Origin: Thermaurantimonas aggregans
Lineage (GTDB): Bacteria > Bacteroidota > Bacteroidia > Flavobacteriales > Schleiferiaceae
Reading direction: 5' to 3'
Length of the DNA stretch: 64,000 bases
NCBI RefSeq assembly: GCF_003851885.1
Contig: NZ_BHZE01000007.1
Span: 52,691 to 116,690 of the forward strand
Numbering within the stretch: the first letter of the stretch is position 1; the number at the start of each line of letters is the position of its first letter. Shown in pieces: positions 9,078 to 17,261 of the stretch. The position numbers were made by a program, and so were the translations under genes. The notes under the pieces are model-generated. The model was not told the DNA's origin. It saw only the letters and a list, made by a program, of their open reading frames with translations, and ran no database searches.

Positions 9078-11984
9078 TTAAAACGACACGCCAACTTTAA
9101 AGCCGCTGAAATTGATAACAGCACCGCGGTTCATGAAAAGTCCACCGTGTAAAAATTTCCAACGGGCTTGTATTCCGATACTTGTATATCTGGCTGTACC
9201 AATTTCATCAGATGTAAAACCATTTAAATTGATCAGATATTCTGGAGCTATGATGAAGTTTTCGCTAAAAGCGAGATTGTAGCGCAAGCCTACCGGGAAG
9301 CTTATAAAACCCTGATGCTCTTTGTCATTGCCTAAGGGTGTAACATCTGTAAGGTTGAAATAATCGATGCGATATCCAGCCATGGCTTGCAGGGGCAGGC
9401 GTACGATTTTACCAATGTTGATTTTGAACAACTGGGACAGATTTGCCCCCCAATCTAAATTGCTTCCACCCAGATAATAAGTGAGGTGTGTTTCGAGGAA
9501 GGAACCAGCCGACATATTTAGTTGTAATCCAGTAAATGAACCTATGGATAGCAAACCATTCGGCACGATTTCCATGTTCATATACGAAAGGTTCAGTGTT
9601 TTATAAATGTAATGACCATCGGGTATTACATCGCGTTTTGGCTTTCTGGTAGTAGCAGGTGTGGTGTTTCCATATACATTGCCTCCATTGCCAGTACCAT
9701 CGATTATTACAATGTCGCCTCCTCTTCTGCGCTTTCTCTTACTCTTACGAGGCTTTACATCGGCTATTATGATGGTATCATCGGAATCGGTGGGTTTTAC
9801 TTTGCGTTCGCGCACCTTTTTTTCTTTGCGGGTTTTAACTGCTTTTTCTTTGACTTGTTTGGGCGCTATATTGGCACATGGGCTTCCTTTGGGTAAGCCA
9901 GCCAGATTTGCGGCTGCCTTTAGGGTGGAGTAATAATCCGATATTTCAAACGTTTGGGTAGCTGCTTGTTCCATGGGTTTTTCTTCTTTGAGGTCATCTG
10001 TACCGGCAAGAACTGCCCGGCGGTCGATGATTGTAACTTCTACCCGTCGATTTTTTCTGCGGCCTTCATCTGTTCGGTTATCGGCCACGGGACGGGTTTC
10101 GCCATATCCAACTGCTATTATCCGCTGTGGATTAATGCCTTTGTTGACCAAATAGTCTTTTACGGCATTAACTCGCTCTTGTGAAAGCCGAAGGTTGTTA
10201 TCATCACTACCTATAGAGTCGGTATGCCCTCCCAGCTCAATATATATATCATTTTTGGCGAGAATTTCATACAAAGCATCGAGCGAGGTGCGCGATTGTG
10301 GAGTCAGGGTAGCTTTACCTAGATCAAAGTAGATATCTTTTAGCTCAAAGCTCGCACCTACAGTGCTGCGCTGCACCTTGTAGTTGCGCACAATATCTGG
10401 TATCACTACATCTTCGAGCAGCCAGCGGTCACGAGAGTTTTCTACCTCAGCTGCTATTGCACGAAGGTGTATTTCGCTTTGGGCCAGCATTTTTAGTAGA
10501 GCTTCGTATTCTTCTTTTATACGCTCGCTCTCAGAATTTAACCGGTTATCGATTTCATTGAGTTTTTTTTCCAGCATAGTTTTTTGCAGTAATATAGCCT
10601 GCAGCTCTTCACTTAATCGCTTTTTAAAACTGTCGCGAGGAATGAGACTTCGTATGTCAGAAAGATCTATCGTATCTGATAGATAAAGAAATCCACGTGT
10701 GTTAATTTCCACCAGGTATTTTCGGCCAAGTGTCAGTTGTGTAAAATATGCACCACTGGATGCATTAGTTGCCACTCTGGCTACTTCGCGGCCAATGCTG
10801 AGATCTGTATATTTAATGTTGAGCAATGCTGCTGAGTCTTTTTCGTGAAGTACTGTACCTACTACGTTTACAGTTTTCTCAGGTCTTAAAAGGATTGGGA
10901 TGATGGTTCGATAAATGTCGGTATTGTTTTTTTGAGAGGGGCTTTTGCGGAAAAAATACGCCAAATTGCCCTCTGTAGTGATGGAGAAGTCGTATTCATC
11001 GCCGATGGTGTTGATGTATGGCCCCATGTTCACAGGAGTACTCCACTGGGTGTAGCTATCGTCGAGCCGCCGGGCCATGAAGATGTCATGCCCTCCGAAG
11101 CCCTGGTGTCCATTGGAAGTAAAGTAAAGCGTCTTACCGTCAGCGCTAAGTTTAGGGTACATCTCGTCGCCAGCAGTGTTGATGACACTGCCTACGTTCA
11201 CAGGCGTACTCCAGCCATTTGGGGTAAGTCGGCTCATGTAAATGTCCTTCTTACCGCTGCCACCTGAGCGATTACTCACAAAGAGGATTGTCTGCCCGTC
11301 AGCTGCCATACAGGCCTGGCCTTCGTACGCTTTGGTATTGATAGCAGCTCCCAAATTGCAGGGCTGACTCCATTCGCGGCCTTCGGCATTTCGCACGGAG
11401 TAGTAAATATCGTCCTTCCCAAAGCGGCCGGCGTGTTTACCTCCCAGCAAGGCGACCTGCGCATCTGGCGACAAGCTCCACAACACTTCGTCTTTTTGCG
11501 TGCTTAGAGCTTCTATCAACCTGGGGTTGCTCCATGTGCCATCCTCACGGCGGTCGCTGTACCAGATGTCGTACCCACCGCTGCCGCCTGTGCGTTTGCG
11601 AGCCGCGAAATACATTCGCTTGCCATCGCGTGCGATCAGAGGCATTAGCTCAGCTACTGATGTATTGATGCTGTCGCCCATGTTTACCGATTTTACGGGT
11701 TCATCACCTCTTCGCAGCATGTTTAGCCACCAGTCTGCCATTTCCAGGTTGGCTTTAGGGTCTTTTTGTTTGTAATTTTCTAGAGCGCTTATGGCCTTTT
11801 CAATATCGCGCATCATGAAGTACGCTTTGGCCATATCAAAATATTTGGATGGCTTTAACAAAACTTCGTTTTCGTAGGCATAAGCAGCTGAGCGATAGTC
11901 GCCCTTTTTCATGAATTTGTCTCCCGACTGACTATGTGCCGTTAACACAAGGCCCACCGCAAGAACGAGAAATGAATTTTTCAT
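9078..11984 (-). CDS. PD40 beta-propeller / OmpA-family protein with C-terminal putative beta-barrel
   Basis: 968 residues. Order of parts: signal peptide (1-18); TPR-like helices (about 22-90); PD40/WD40-like propeller repeats (about 100-360: DGKRMYFAA, DGQTILFVSNRSGGSGKKDIYMS, DGKTLYFTSNGHQGFGGHDIF); a carboxypeptidase-regulatory-like segment (about 375-440); coiled coil (about 455-520); an OmpA_C peptidoglycan-binding domain (about 545-660) with GGHTDSIGSDDNNLRLSQER; a Lys/Arg-rich linker (about 690-780); and about 180 residues of alternating strands ending in Phe, as an outer-membrane barrel would. The TPR-propeller-CRD-OmpA order is that of PorE, a T9SS component that ties the machinery to peptidoglycan. 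The added barrel is unlike PorE, so PorE identity is only a suggestion. Confidence 0.82.
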   Translation of the reverse strand: MKNSFLVLAVGLVLTAHSQSGDKFMKKGDYRSAAYAYENEVLLKPSKYFDMAKAYFMMRDIEKAISALENYKQKDPKANLEMADWWLNMLRRGDEPVKSVNMGDSINTSVAELMPLIARDGKRMYFAARKRTGGSGGYDIWYSDRREDGTWSNPRLIEALSTQKDEVLWSLSPDAQVALLGGKHAGRFGKDDIYYSVRNAEGREWSQPCNLGAAINTKAYEGQACMAADGQTILFVSNRSGGSGKKDIYMSRLTPNGWSTPVNVGSVINTAGDEMYPKLSADGKTLYFTSNGHQGFGGHDIFMARRLDDSYTQWSTPVNMGPYINTIGDEYDFSITTEGNLAYFFRKSPSQKNNTDIYRTIIPILLRPEKTVNVVGTVLHEKDSAALLNIKYTDLSIGREVARVATNASSGAYFTQLTLGRKYLVEINTRGFLYLSDTIDLSDIRSLIPRDSFKKRLSEELQAILLQKTMLEKKLNEIDNRLNSESERIKEEYEALLKMLAQSEIHLRAIAAEVENSRDRWLLEDVVIPDIVRNYKVQRSTVGASFELKDIYFDLGKATLTPQSRTSLDALYEILAKNDIYIELGGHTDSIGSDDNNLRLSQERVNAVKDYLVNKGINPQRIIAVGYGETRPVADNRTDEGRRKNRRVEVTIIDRRAVLAGTDDLKEEKPMEQAATQTFEISDYYSTLKAAANLAGLPKGSPCANIAPKQVKEKAVKTRKEKKVRERKVKPTDSDDTIIIADVKPRKSKRKRRRGGDIVIIDGTGNGGNVYGNTTPATTRKPKRDVIPDGHYIYKTLNLSYMNMEIVPNGLLSIGSFTGLQLNMSAGSFLETHLTYYLGGSNLDWGANLSQLFKINIGKIVRLPLQAMAGYRIDYFNLTDVTPLGNDKEHQGFISFPVGLRYNLAFSENFIIAPEYLINLNGFTSDEIGTARYTSIGIQARWKFLHGGLFMNRGAVINFSGFKVGVSF

Positions 11985-12154
11985 TTTGTAATCAGGTTGG
12001 GTTCACCTTGCAAAGGGGCAACCTTTAAATGGATTTTGACCTACATCATTTGTGGTAATTTTTCAGTCAAGAATTCAATGGGCAATGTTGAAATTACAGT
12101 ACGACTAGACTCAATTTCAGGTAACAAGTGATTTTTGAAGAAACTAAAGAATTT

Positions 12155-13438
12155 TTATTCTTTTTTTTCTCGAGCAGCAGCTTTTAAACGCTCAACGCGA
12201 GAAGCACTCTGTTGTTCGCGCTCATTAGTGCCGGGTTTATAAAATTTCTTGCCGATGAGCTGGTCAGGTAAACATTCCTGATCGGCAACGCTGCCCTGAT
12301 AGTTGTGCGAATATTTGTATTCTTTGCCGTAGCCTAAGTCTTTCATTAATTGTGTTGGCGCATTTCGCAAATGAATTGGCACCGGAAGCTGACCTGACTG
12401 CGCCACTTCAGCCAAAGCGGCATTTATGGCTGTGTAAGCCGAATTGCTTTTGGGCGATTGCGCCAGATAAATGGTACACATCGACAGCGGAATGCGGGCT
12501 TCTGGCATGCCTATTTTTTCAACGGCTTCGAATGTAGAATTGGCCATCACCAACCCGGTGGGATTAGCAAGCCCGACATCTTCAGCGGCTAAAATGATCA
12601 ACCTTCTGCAGATAAAAAGAGGATCTTCACCAGCATCGAGCATTCTTGCAAGATAGTACACTGCTGCATCTGCATCACTATTTCGGACACTCTTTATAAA
12701 AGCTGAAATCAAATTGTAGTGATCTTCTCCGGTCTTGTCGTGATAAGGAGTCTTACGCTGTAAAATTTCCAGACAGCGTTCTGGGGTAAGAGTTTCGCCG
12801 GGCACAGCATTCATGGCCAGGATCTCCAGTAAGCTAAGAAGTTTTCTTCCATCGCCGTCGGCCATGCGTACCAGCACCTCTGCGTCCGGTATTTTCAGGC
12901 CGAGCGAGGCAATTTTTTGGTCGTGCGCAAGTGCCCTGGCGAGCAATTTTTTTAAGTGATCTGGCTCAAGTGCATGGAGCACATACACGTGCATGCGCGA
13001 GAGCAGTGCTTTGTTGATTTCAAACGACGGATTCTCTGTAGTAGCTCCTATAAGTACGATGTGGCCGCGCTCCACGCCGTGGAGCAGCCCATCTTGTTGG
13101 GTTTTGTTAAAGCGGTGGATTTCATCGATAAAAAGTATAGGCGCGCCTGCGGAAAAAATACCTCTCTCATTGGCGGCTCGGTCCAGAATTTCGCGCACAT
13201 CGCGAAGACCAGCTGAAACAGCTGAGATGGAAAAAAACGTGCGTTGACATGAACGGGCTATGATCTCAGCCAATGTCGTTTTTCCTGAGCCGGGTGGTCC
13301 CCACAAAATCATTGAAACTGGTTGACCCGTTCGAATCATGTATTCGATCGGCTTGCCAGGCGCTGTGAGATGCTCTTGGCCGACAAATTCTTCAAGCGAT
13401 TTTGGACGCAGGCGCTCAGCCAGTGGAGGGTTGTTCAT
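12155..13438 (-). CDS. rarA: Replication-associated recombination protein A (RarA/MgsA)
   Basis: AAA+ ATPase of the clamp-loader clade that acts at stalled replication forks. 427 residues, normal length. It opens with the typical PLAERLRPKSLEEFVGQEHL. Walker A is GPPGSGKTT (about residue 47) and Walker B ILFIDEIHRFNKTQQD. Sensor 1 is GATTENPSFE, and the C-terminal tetramerisation region contains GLANP and HLRNAPT. Its ATG overlaps the stop of the upstream sensor kinase gene by four bases (ATGA), so translation of the two is probably coupled. This pairing is not one I know from other genomes. Confidence 0.95.
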   Translation of the reverse strand: MNNPPLAERLRPKSLEEFVGQEHLTAPGKPIEYMIRTGQPVSMILWGPPGSGKTTLAEIIARSCQRTFFSISAVSAGLRDVREILDRAANERGIFSAGAPILFIDEIHRFNKTQQDGLLHGVERGHIVLIGATTENPSFEINKALLSRMHVYVLHALEPDHLKKLLARALAHDQKIASLGLKIPDAEVLVRMADGDGRKLLSLLEILAMNAVPGETLTPERCLEILQRKTPYHDKTGEDHYNLISAFIKSVRNSDADAAVYYLARMLDAGEDPLFICRRLIILAAEDVGLANPTGLVMANSTFEAVEKIGMPEARIPLSMCTIYLAQSPKSNSAYTAINAALAEVAQSGQLPVPIHLRNAPTQLMKDLGYGKEYKYSHNYQGSVADQECLPDQLIGKKFYKPGTNEREQQSASRVERLKAAAREKKE

Positions 13439-15453
13439 TTTCCTGAGTTGGCTCGGTTAAAAGTAAGTGTAAACGTTGTGCCCTTGCCAAGCTCTGAGGC
13501 AATGCTTACGGTGCCCTTCATCGCATCGACAAGCTCTTTTATCAAAATACGGCCAATACCTGTTCCCCTTTCACCTGAAGTTCCCACCGTTGTGAAATCG
13601 CCATTTTTTGAAAAGAATTTTTCTACTCTCTCTGCACTCATGCCCACTCCAGTATCTTGCACAGATAGTTCGATTTGTCCGGACGGCAACTCCTTGACTT
13701 GAACTTTTATTTTGCCTCCTTGAGGTGTAAACTTAATGGCATTGGCCAACAGATTGCGCAATACAACCTCCAAATAAAATTCATCAGCTGATATCTCTGT
13801 TTCCTTTGCACAGTCGATACTTAAATCAATGTGTTTGTTATAAGCCTGAGGCCTAATTTGAGAAATCACTCTGCTGATGAGTGTGTAGAGATTAAAAACG
13901 AATTTCCCAGGTCTTAGATCCGAATTGTTGATCTGAGCAAAGACCAAAAGGTTTTGAAGGATAGATGTGGTGTTTAGGGCCGAAGTATACATTAGGTCGA
14001 AGGTGTCTCGGTCGATGGTCTCAGGTTTATCGCGATATATTTCAAGTAGGCCGGTTACGTTTGCGAGGCTGCCCTTTAGATCCTGCCCTACGATCGTAAG
14101 AAGTTTGTTTTGATATTCGTTTTTAGCCTTGAGCTCTTGGGCAGCTTTTTCTAGAGCTGTATTTGCTTTTTTTAGATCGCTTGTCTGCCGATCTACCTCG
14201 TCTTTGAGCATCAAATTTTGCTGGCGGATGATGTTTTCTTTTTCTACAGCTTCTTTTAACAGTTGATTTTTTAGTTTTTTTCGTTCTCTCAGACCCTCAT
14301 TTACACGATCAGCCACTGCTAATGAGAGCATAATCATATCCAAAGCTGATCCGATTTGTGAAGCATGTACAAAAACCGGAATGTTGGGCAGAATATTCAT
14401 TCTTGCCATTATGGAAAGAATAACTCCGACTAACAAAAACGAAAAGGCTATGACATAAAAAACTGCAGGCCTGTAACCCCTTAACATAAGTGCAAAGCCT
14501 GCCACAAGCATCAGAAAACACCCAAAAGATCCAACTAACTGAACAACCATATTGGCCAAGAGTTTTTCTCCGACAAAGGGCAGGATAAATACAGGAACAT
14601 TTAACCAGAAAATGCCCCAAAGCACCTTGTTCCAAAACCGAGAAAAAGTCTCTGGGCGCAAAAACTTAATAGAAAACAATGTAGTAAAAATGCCAAGGCC
14701 ATAAATGATTGGCTCATTTTGATTGATAATAGGCAGCTTGGGCCACAGATATTTGAACGTATAGCCGTTAAGATGCAGGGTGATGATAGCCGTGGCTGCT
14801 ACATGGAGAATGTACCAGATATAAATTGAATCACGAATGCTCAGATAAAAAAAAAGGTTGTAGAGTACAATTATTACCACAAATCCGATGTAAATTCCTT
14901 GTAAGAGAGCTTCTTTTGAATTTTCATAATTTAACGACTTCCATGCATACAGCGTGGCAGGGAATTGAACGTTGTAAAAACTTCTCACTCTGAAAAATAC
15001 CTGATTCTGCCCCGGTGGAATAATAAATTTGAAATAATTCCCAAGGATTTCGCGCTTTTCAAATTCAAAAGAAGAGCCGGTAGTAAATTCTTTTACAACC
15101 ACGCCATTACGAACCAGGTAAAAACTAATGGTATCTAAAATCGGATATCCGATCTGCAAGATGACGTCTTCATTTGACTGATTGTTGATATCTGTGTAAA
15201 ACCAAATCGGATTTTGGTTGGTCCCCAAATGAACGTTGTCCTTTTTCCAGCGCTCAAATCGATCAATGTACGAGGATATGCTTTCTATTGATAGTGATTG
15301 GCTGCTATCGATGTAAACATTTAAATATTTCGATATGGATTTTTCGAAAAGTCGGTCAATTCCAGGCGATACATTTATAACTCTTCCAGCAAAAGCCGAT
15401 GCAATAAAATAAATGAAAAAAAAACAGCTGTAATAAATGCGCCTTTTAATCAT
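13435..15453 (-). CDS. 7TMR-DISM sensor kinase lacking the phospho-acceptor histidine
   Basis: 672 residues from ATG 15453, which gives a good signal peptide (MIKRRIYYSCFFFIYFIAS). An extracytoplasmic 7TMR-DISM extracellular domain (about 45-185) precedes seven membrane segments (about 190-390), then a coiled coil (about 400-450). The histidine-kinase core follows. The ATP-binding domain looks intact: N box NLLANAIKF, G1 DTGVGM, G2 RGTGIG. The dimerisation helix, however, reads IVGQDLKGSL, with Gln457 (codon CAG at 14083-14085) where the phosphorylated His should be. No response regulator is nearby. It may bind ATP and signal by conformation, or act in a heterodimer. It overlaps rarA by four bases. 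Confidence 0.85.
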   Translation of the reverse strand: MIKRRIYYSCFFFIYFIASAFAGRVINVSPGIDRLFEKSISKYLNVYIDSSQSLSIESISSYIDRFERWKKDNVHLGTNQNPIWFYTDINNQSNEDVILQIGYPILDTISFYLVRNGVVVKEFTTGSSFEFEKREILGNYFKFIIPPGQNQVFFRVRSFYNVQFPATLYAWKSLNYENSKEALLQGIYIGFVVIIVLYNLFFYLSIRDSIYIWYILHVAATAIITLHLNGYTFKYLWPKLPIINQNEPIIYGLGIFTTLFSIKFLRPETFSRFWNKVLWGIFWLNVPVFILPFVGEKLLANMVVQLVGSFGCFLMLVAGFALMLRGYRPAVFYVIAFSFLLVGVILSIMARMNILPNIPVFVHASQIGSALDMIMLSLAVADRVNEGLRERKKLKNQLLKEAVEKENIIRQQNLMLKDEVDRQTSDLKKANTALEKAAQELKAKNEYQNKLLTIVGQDLKGSLANVTGLLEIYRDKPETIDRDTFDLMYTSALNTTSILQNLLVFAQINNSDLRPGKFVFNLYTLISRVISQIRPQAYNKHIDLSIDCAKETEISADEFYLEVVLRNLLANAIKFTPQGGKIKVQVKELPSGQIELSVQDTGVGMSAERVEKFFSKNGDFTTVGTSGERGTGIGRILIKELVDAMKGTVSIASELGKGTTFTLTFNRANSGK

Positions 15454-15494
15454 AGCAGTGCTTAAAAAGTACGGTATCGCGGTAAAAATAAAAA

Positions 15495-15502
15495 TATATT
15501 TG
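15495..15502 (+). promoter_or_regulatory. Candidate -7 element for msrB
   Basis: TATATTTG matches TAnnTTTG, 27 bases before the msrB ATG in the divergent gap with the sensor kinase gene. No convincing -33 TTG is seen. Confidence 0.35.
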
Positions 15503-15528
15503 TATTGAGCTATGAATTTTTGAACAAA

Positions 15529-16020
15529 ATGAAGCAACTATCTTTTCATCTTTTAGTGTTCTTTGTGTCTTTGAATGTTCAATGTCAAACTAAAAACACG
15601 CAGAAAGTGACTTCAAACAATGGTGAAAACTTCGAAATAAGATTGAGCGAGGAGGAGTGGAAAAAACGCCTTACTCCAGAAGAATTCTACATTCTCCGGC
15701 AGAAGGGAACGGAAAGACCCTTTACTGGCAAGTTTTACAAACACTTTGAGCCGGGCATTTATGTGTGTAAAGGTTGTGGAAATGAGCTTTTTTCGTCGGA
15801 GAGCAAGTTTGACAGTCATTGTGGCTGGCCGAGCTACGACCGCACAATCAGCAGCCAAAGCATCGTAGAAAAGCCCGACTACTCCCATGGCATGATTCGC
15901 ACTGAAGTGCTGTGCGCAAAATGCGGAGGCCATCTCGGACATGTATTCGACGACGGACCGACCGAAACAGGGCTTCGCTATTGCATCAATTCGGTAGCTA
16001 TTGACTTTAAAAAGAAATAG
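15529..16020 (+). CDS. msrB: Exported peptide-methionine (R)-S-oxide reductase MsrB
   Basis: Reduces the R epimer of methionine sulfoxide in proteins. 163 residues from ATG 15529; a TTG at 15505 is also in frame. The first about 20 residues ([20 protein letters not shown]) form a signal sequence, and VQC could be a weak lipobox, so the enzyme acts outside the cytoplasm. The MsrB domain has the four zinc cysteines (CKGCG and CAKCGGH), the CGWPS motif, GHVFDDGP, and the catalytic cysteine in RYCINS. An exported MsrB fits repair of oxidised periplasmic proteins. It is followed by overlapping genes for rhomboid, a small exported protein and TamL. Confidence 0.93.
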   Translation: MKQLSFHLLVFFVSLNVQCQTKNTQKVTSNNGENFEIRLSEEEWKKRLTPEEFYILRQKGTERPFTGKFYKHFEPGIYVCKGCGNELFSSESKFDSHCGWPSYDRTISSQSIVEKPDYSHGMIRTEVLCAKCGGHLGHVFDDGPTETGLRYCINSVAIDFKKK

Positions 16021-16795
16021 AATCTCAGCTGATTTGAAATACAACACCACATCGCCAGCCCTTTTGATCCCAAAATTTACAACGGGAGAGCATCCTTCAG
16101 AGCCAGCACTAAGAGAGCGATTTTGGAAGTTGCCTCTCTTTATTGCCTTTGCGCTCGTGATAGTGTATTGGCTCGATGATTATTTCTACCTCGATCTCTA
16201 CAGATTTGGACTATTGCCGCGCACGCTCGAAGGTTTGTTTGGCATCTTCATCACACCCTTCGTGCACAGTAGTTTATCGCATCTGCTCAACAATCTTTTG
16301 CCCCTGTTTTTGTTATTGCTTTCAATCAATTATTTTTATTCATCTATTTCGCACAAAATCATCCTTTTAGGATACATCATTACGGGAATTTTAGTATGGA
16401 TAATTGCGCGCGAACATTACCACATTGGGGCAAGTGGACAGGTGTATGCATTTGCTTCTTTTGTCTTTTTCAGCGGTTTAATAAAAGGCAAAGTACACTT
16501 GCTAGCCATATCCTTGCTCGTGGCCTTCTTGTACGGTGGATTGTTCTGGGGCATTTTTCCGATTCATCCGCACATTTCGTGGGAATCCCATTTAGCTGGT
16601 GGTTTTACTGGTTTTATCTTGGCTTTGTATTTTCGCCATCATGATCCCTATTACTCCTCGCCTGTTGAGGGCTTTTCCAAAAAAAAACCTTCTTTCATCA
16701 AGTTGTTTCCTGAAGCTCCAGCTGAGTACGAAACCAGCATATCCGACGTCAGATATCGCCACATCACCTACCATTATACCAAGCCACAGAAATAA
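16001..16795 (+). CDS. Rhomboid-family intramembrane serine protease
   Basis: 264 residues with six predicted membrane segments. The catalytic serine is in GASG (about residue 146) and the histidine in ESHLAGG (about 199), the two active-site residues of the family. Rhomboids cleave substrates within the membrane; the substrate is unknown. The longest frame begins at TTG 16001, inside the 3' end of msrB (20-base overlap). A second TTG at 16034 is possible, and there is no early ATG. It is the second gene of the msrB-rhomboid-small protein-tamL run. Confidence 0.87.
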   Translation: MTLKRNRISADLKYNTTSPALLIPKFTTGEHPSEPALRERFWKLPLFIAFALVIVYWLDDYFYLDLYRFGLLPRTLEGLFGIFITPFVHSSLSHLLNNLLPLFLLLLSINYFYSSISHKIILLGYIITGILVWIIAREHYHIGASGQVYAFASFVFFSGLIKGKVHLLAISLLVAFLYGGLFWGIFPIHPHISWESHLAGGFTGFILALYFRHHDPYYSSPVEGFSKKKPSFIKLFPEAPAEYETSISDVRYRHITYHYTKPQK

Positions 16796-17261
16796 ATTAC
16801 TTTTTACAGCACTTACTTTGGTTTTTGTGAATGTATTAGTAGGTCAGGGTGTGCTCTACATAATGCATCCTCAGAAGGCTCCACAACTGCGCATCAAACC
16901 CGGTATGGAGATTTCTGTAATTCAATATCGCGACAGCACCACAATAAGAGGTTTAGTGGGGCATATTGATAGCCAGTACATAGACGTCAGTCAGTTTCAC
17001 ATTCCTCTGCGACTGGTCGATGAAATTCACTACCAAAATCAGTTTCATCGCCTGTTTGGCGATGCTGTGTTGGCTGCCGGTGCATTTGCGTTGGTCATTC
17101 CACCGATTAACAATACGATTAATAACCTCCCTGCTTGGGACCGCGATTACTTGATGGCAGCCTTCATTGGTATTCCGGCTGGTATAGCCATTAAAAAATT
17201 GACCATCAAAAAGTTTAAGAAGAAAAAGGGATATTACTGGCAATACTATCACTTAGAGTGA
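16773..17261 (+). CDS. Small exported protein of unknown function
   Basis: About 162 residues. A hydrophobic export sequence (LLFTALTLVFVNVLV, then GQG) is preceded by HRNK. A segment with the look of a small beta-barrel follows, then a hydrophobic stretch (about GDAVLAAGAFALVIPP), a second hydrophobic patch and a Lys-rich tail (KKFKKKKG). I do not recognise the family. Start is unresolved: the coordinate is an ATT whose frame gives a complete signal peptide. The next usable codon, TTG 16815, would cut into it, and the only in-frame ATGs (16599, 16641) lie deep inside the rhomboid gene. The stop overlaps the tamL GTG start by four bases (GTGA), which ties it to outer-membrane assembly by context. 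Confidence 0.55.
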   Translation: MIPSHRNKLLFTALTLVFVNVLVGQGVLYIMHPQKAPQLRIKPGMEISVIQYRDSTTIRGLVGHIDSQYIDVSQFHIPLRLVDEIHYQNQFHRLFGDAVLAAGAFALVIPPINNTINNLPAWDRDYLMAAFIGIPAGIAIKKLTIKKFKKKKGYYWQYYHLE

